Origin: DAHVFK01 sp035310985
GTDB lineage: Bacteria > Pseudomonadota > Gammaproteobacteria > Burkholderiales > SG8-39
Reading direction: 5' to 3'
Length of the DNA stretch: 24,691 nucleotides
Assembly: GCA_035310985.1 (NCBI GenBank)
Contig: DATGDH010000032.1
Coordinates: 1 to 24,691 of the forward strand
Shown here: piece by piece, positions 23,649 through 24,691 of the stretch
How the letters are laid out: every line of letters begins with the position of its first letter
How positions within the stretch are numbered: the stretch's first letter is position 1
The notes under the pieces: model-generated
Told to the model about the DNA's origin: nothing
Databases searched by the model: none
What the model saw: only the letters and a program-made list of their open reading frames with translations
Translations under genes and position numbers: made by a program

Positions 23649-24691
23649 TCACCTCCGGTCGATCGGCTGCACTTCCCGCCGCGTCGCCCCTCTGTACAGC
23701 TGGCGCGGCCGGCCGATCTTCTGGTCCGGGTCACCGACCATCTCGTTCCATTGCGCGATCCAGCCTACGGTGCGCGCCAGCGCGAAGATGCAGGTGAACA
23801 TGCTCACCGGGATGCCGAGCGCGCGCTGCACGATGCCGGAGTAGAAATCGACGTTCGGATAGAGCTTGCGCGACACGAAGTAGTCGTCCTCGAGCGCGAT
23901 CTTCTCCAGCGCCATGGCGAGCTTGAACAGGCGGTCGTTCGCCAGTCCGAGCTCTTCGAGCACCTCGTGGCAGGTCTCGCGCATCAGCTTGGCGCGCGGA
24001 TCGTAGTTCTTGTACACGCGATGCCCGAAACCCATCAGTCTCGCGGTCGAGTTCTTGTCCTTCACCTTCGCGATGAACTCGCCGACGTTCGCGAGGCCGC
24101 CCTGCGCCTGGATGTCGTAGAGCATGTTGAGCGCCGCCTCGTTGGCGCCGCCGTGCGCCGGACCCCACAGGCAGGCCACACCGGCGGCGATCGCCGCAAA
24201 CGGGTTGGTGCCCGACGACGCGCACAGCCGTACCGTCGACGTCGACGCGTTCTGCTCGTGGTCGGCATGCAGGATGAAGATGCGGTCGAGTGCGCGGACC
24301 AGCACATCGTCGACCTTGTAGTCCTCGCAGGGTGTGGCGAACATCATCCGCATGAAGTTCGCCGCGTAGGAGAGCTCGTTGCGCGGATACATGTAGGGCT
24401 GGCCGACCGAGTACTTGTAGGCCATCGCCACCAGCGTGGGCATCTTGGCGATCAGGCGGATCGCGGAGATGTCGCGCTGATGCGCATCGTTCAGGTTGAT
24501 CGAGTCCGGGTAGAACGCGCTCATCGCGCCGACCAGGCCGGTCAGCGCCGCCATCGGGTGGACATCGCGCCGGAAGCCGCGCATGAAGAACTGCATCTGC
24601 TCGTTGACCATCGTGTGCTTGATCACGCGCCCGCCGAAATCCTGCTTCTGCGCGACGTTCGGCAGCTCGCCGTAGAGCAGCAGGTGGCAGA
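23649..24691 (-). CDS. gltA: Citrate synthase, partial (N-terminus outside window)
   Basis: This enzyme condenses oxaloacetate and acetyl-CoA at the entry to the TCA cycle. About 347 codons are visible and the frame stays open to the window edge (CHLLLYGELPNVAQKQDF), so roughly 80-100 N-terminal residues are missing. The three catalytic sites are present: the His of WGPAHGGANEAA, the His of GFGHRVYKNYDPRAK and the Asp of YPNVDFYSG, corresponding to E. coli H264, H305 and D362. ILHADHEQNASTSTVRL and the late ARTVGWIAQWNEM block identify the hexameric type II enzyme of Gram-negatives. It lies upstream of sucA by 5 bp, the first visible gene of the TCA operon. Confidence 0.97.
   Translation of the reverse strand, partial: CHLLLYGELPNVAQKQDFGGRVIKHTMVNEQMQFFMRGFRRDVHPMAALTGLVGAMSAFYPDSINLNDAHQRDISAIRLIAKMPTLVAMAYKYSVGQPYMYPRNELSYAANFMRMMFATPCEDYKVDDVLVRALDRIFILHADHEQNASTSTVRLCASSGTNPFAAIAAGVACLWGPAHGGANEAALNMLYDIQAQGGLANVGEFIAKVKDKNSTARLMGFGHRVYKNYDPRAKLMRETCHEVLEELGLANDRLFKLAMALEKIALEDDYFVSRKLYPNVDFYSGIVQRALGIPVSMFTCIFALARTVGWIAQWNEMVGDPDQKIGRPRQLYRGATRREVQPIDRR

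Overview
The window looks like a GC-rich chromosomal segment of a betaproteobacterium, probably Burkholderiales-like. The reasons are the 16S rRNA sequence style (bacterial, about 1.54 kb), the rrn leader and trailer sequences, the order 4.5S RNA-dnaX-ybaB-recR, and the citrate synthase/2-oxoglutarate dehydrogenase cluster followed by zapE. The assignment rests on pattern recognition and was not searched. There are no phage, IS, CRISPR or plasmid signatures; nearly the whole window is housekeeping and central-carbon genes.

Layout. (1) 1-1950, minus strand: the start of an rRNA operon. A near-consensus promoter is followed by initiator tRNA-fMet, a boxA antitermination element, the 16S leader with processing stem, the 16S gene, and the 5' end of tRNA-Ile at the window edge. 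(2) 2063-4877, minus: tRNA-Ser(GGA), 4.5S SRP RNA, dnaX, ybaB and recR in tandem. (3) 4943-6910, minus: acetyl-CoA synthetase, divergent from (4). (4) 6972-11805, plus: class I fumarase, an MFS carrier, an HMG-CoA lyase-family enzyme and a CaiB-family CoA-transferase, tightly packed. (5) 11822-12526, minus: Fe-type superoxide dismutase with an N-terminal extension. (6) 12612-24691, minus: one unbroken run, in transcription order gltA (partial), sucA, sucB, a SHOCT-PspC membrane protein, lpd, a small lipoprotein, zapE, acuI-like reductase, prpE, a GlcG/HbpS-like protein and a small cupin. Gaps are mostly under 30 bp and one junction is an ATGA overlap.

Function. Block 6 joins the entry and 2-oxoglutarate steps of the TCA cycle to formation of propionyl-CoA from propionate and from acryloyl-CoA. 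Block 4 has the gene content expected for import, hydration, CoA activation and lyase cleavage of a branched dicarboxylate (mesaconate/citramalate or 3-hydroxy-3-methylglutarate); this is inference. Acs feeds acetyl-CoA to the same cycle.

Most notable: tRNA-fMet as the first gene of an rRNA operon, abutting boxA; the fumarase/MFS/lyase/CoA-transferase module; the fusion of a propionyl-CoA module to the TCA operon; and a ~70 bp AT-rich patch (about 38% GC) of unusual codons inside an otherwise intact lpd. I did not find a clearly new type of system; the strongest leads are organisational.
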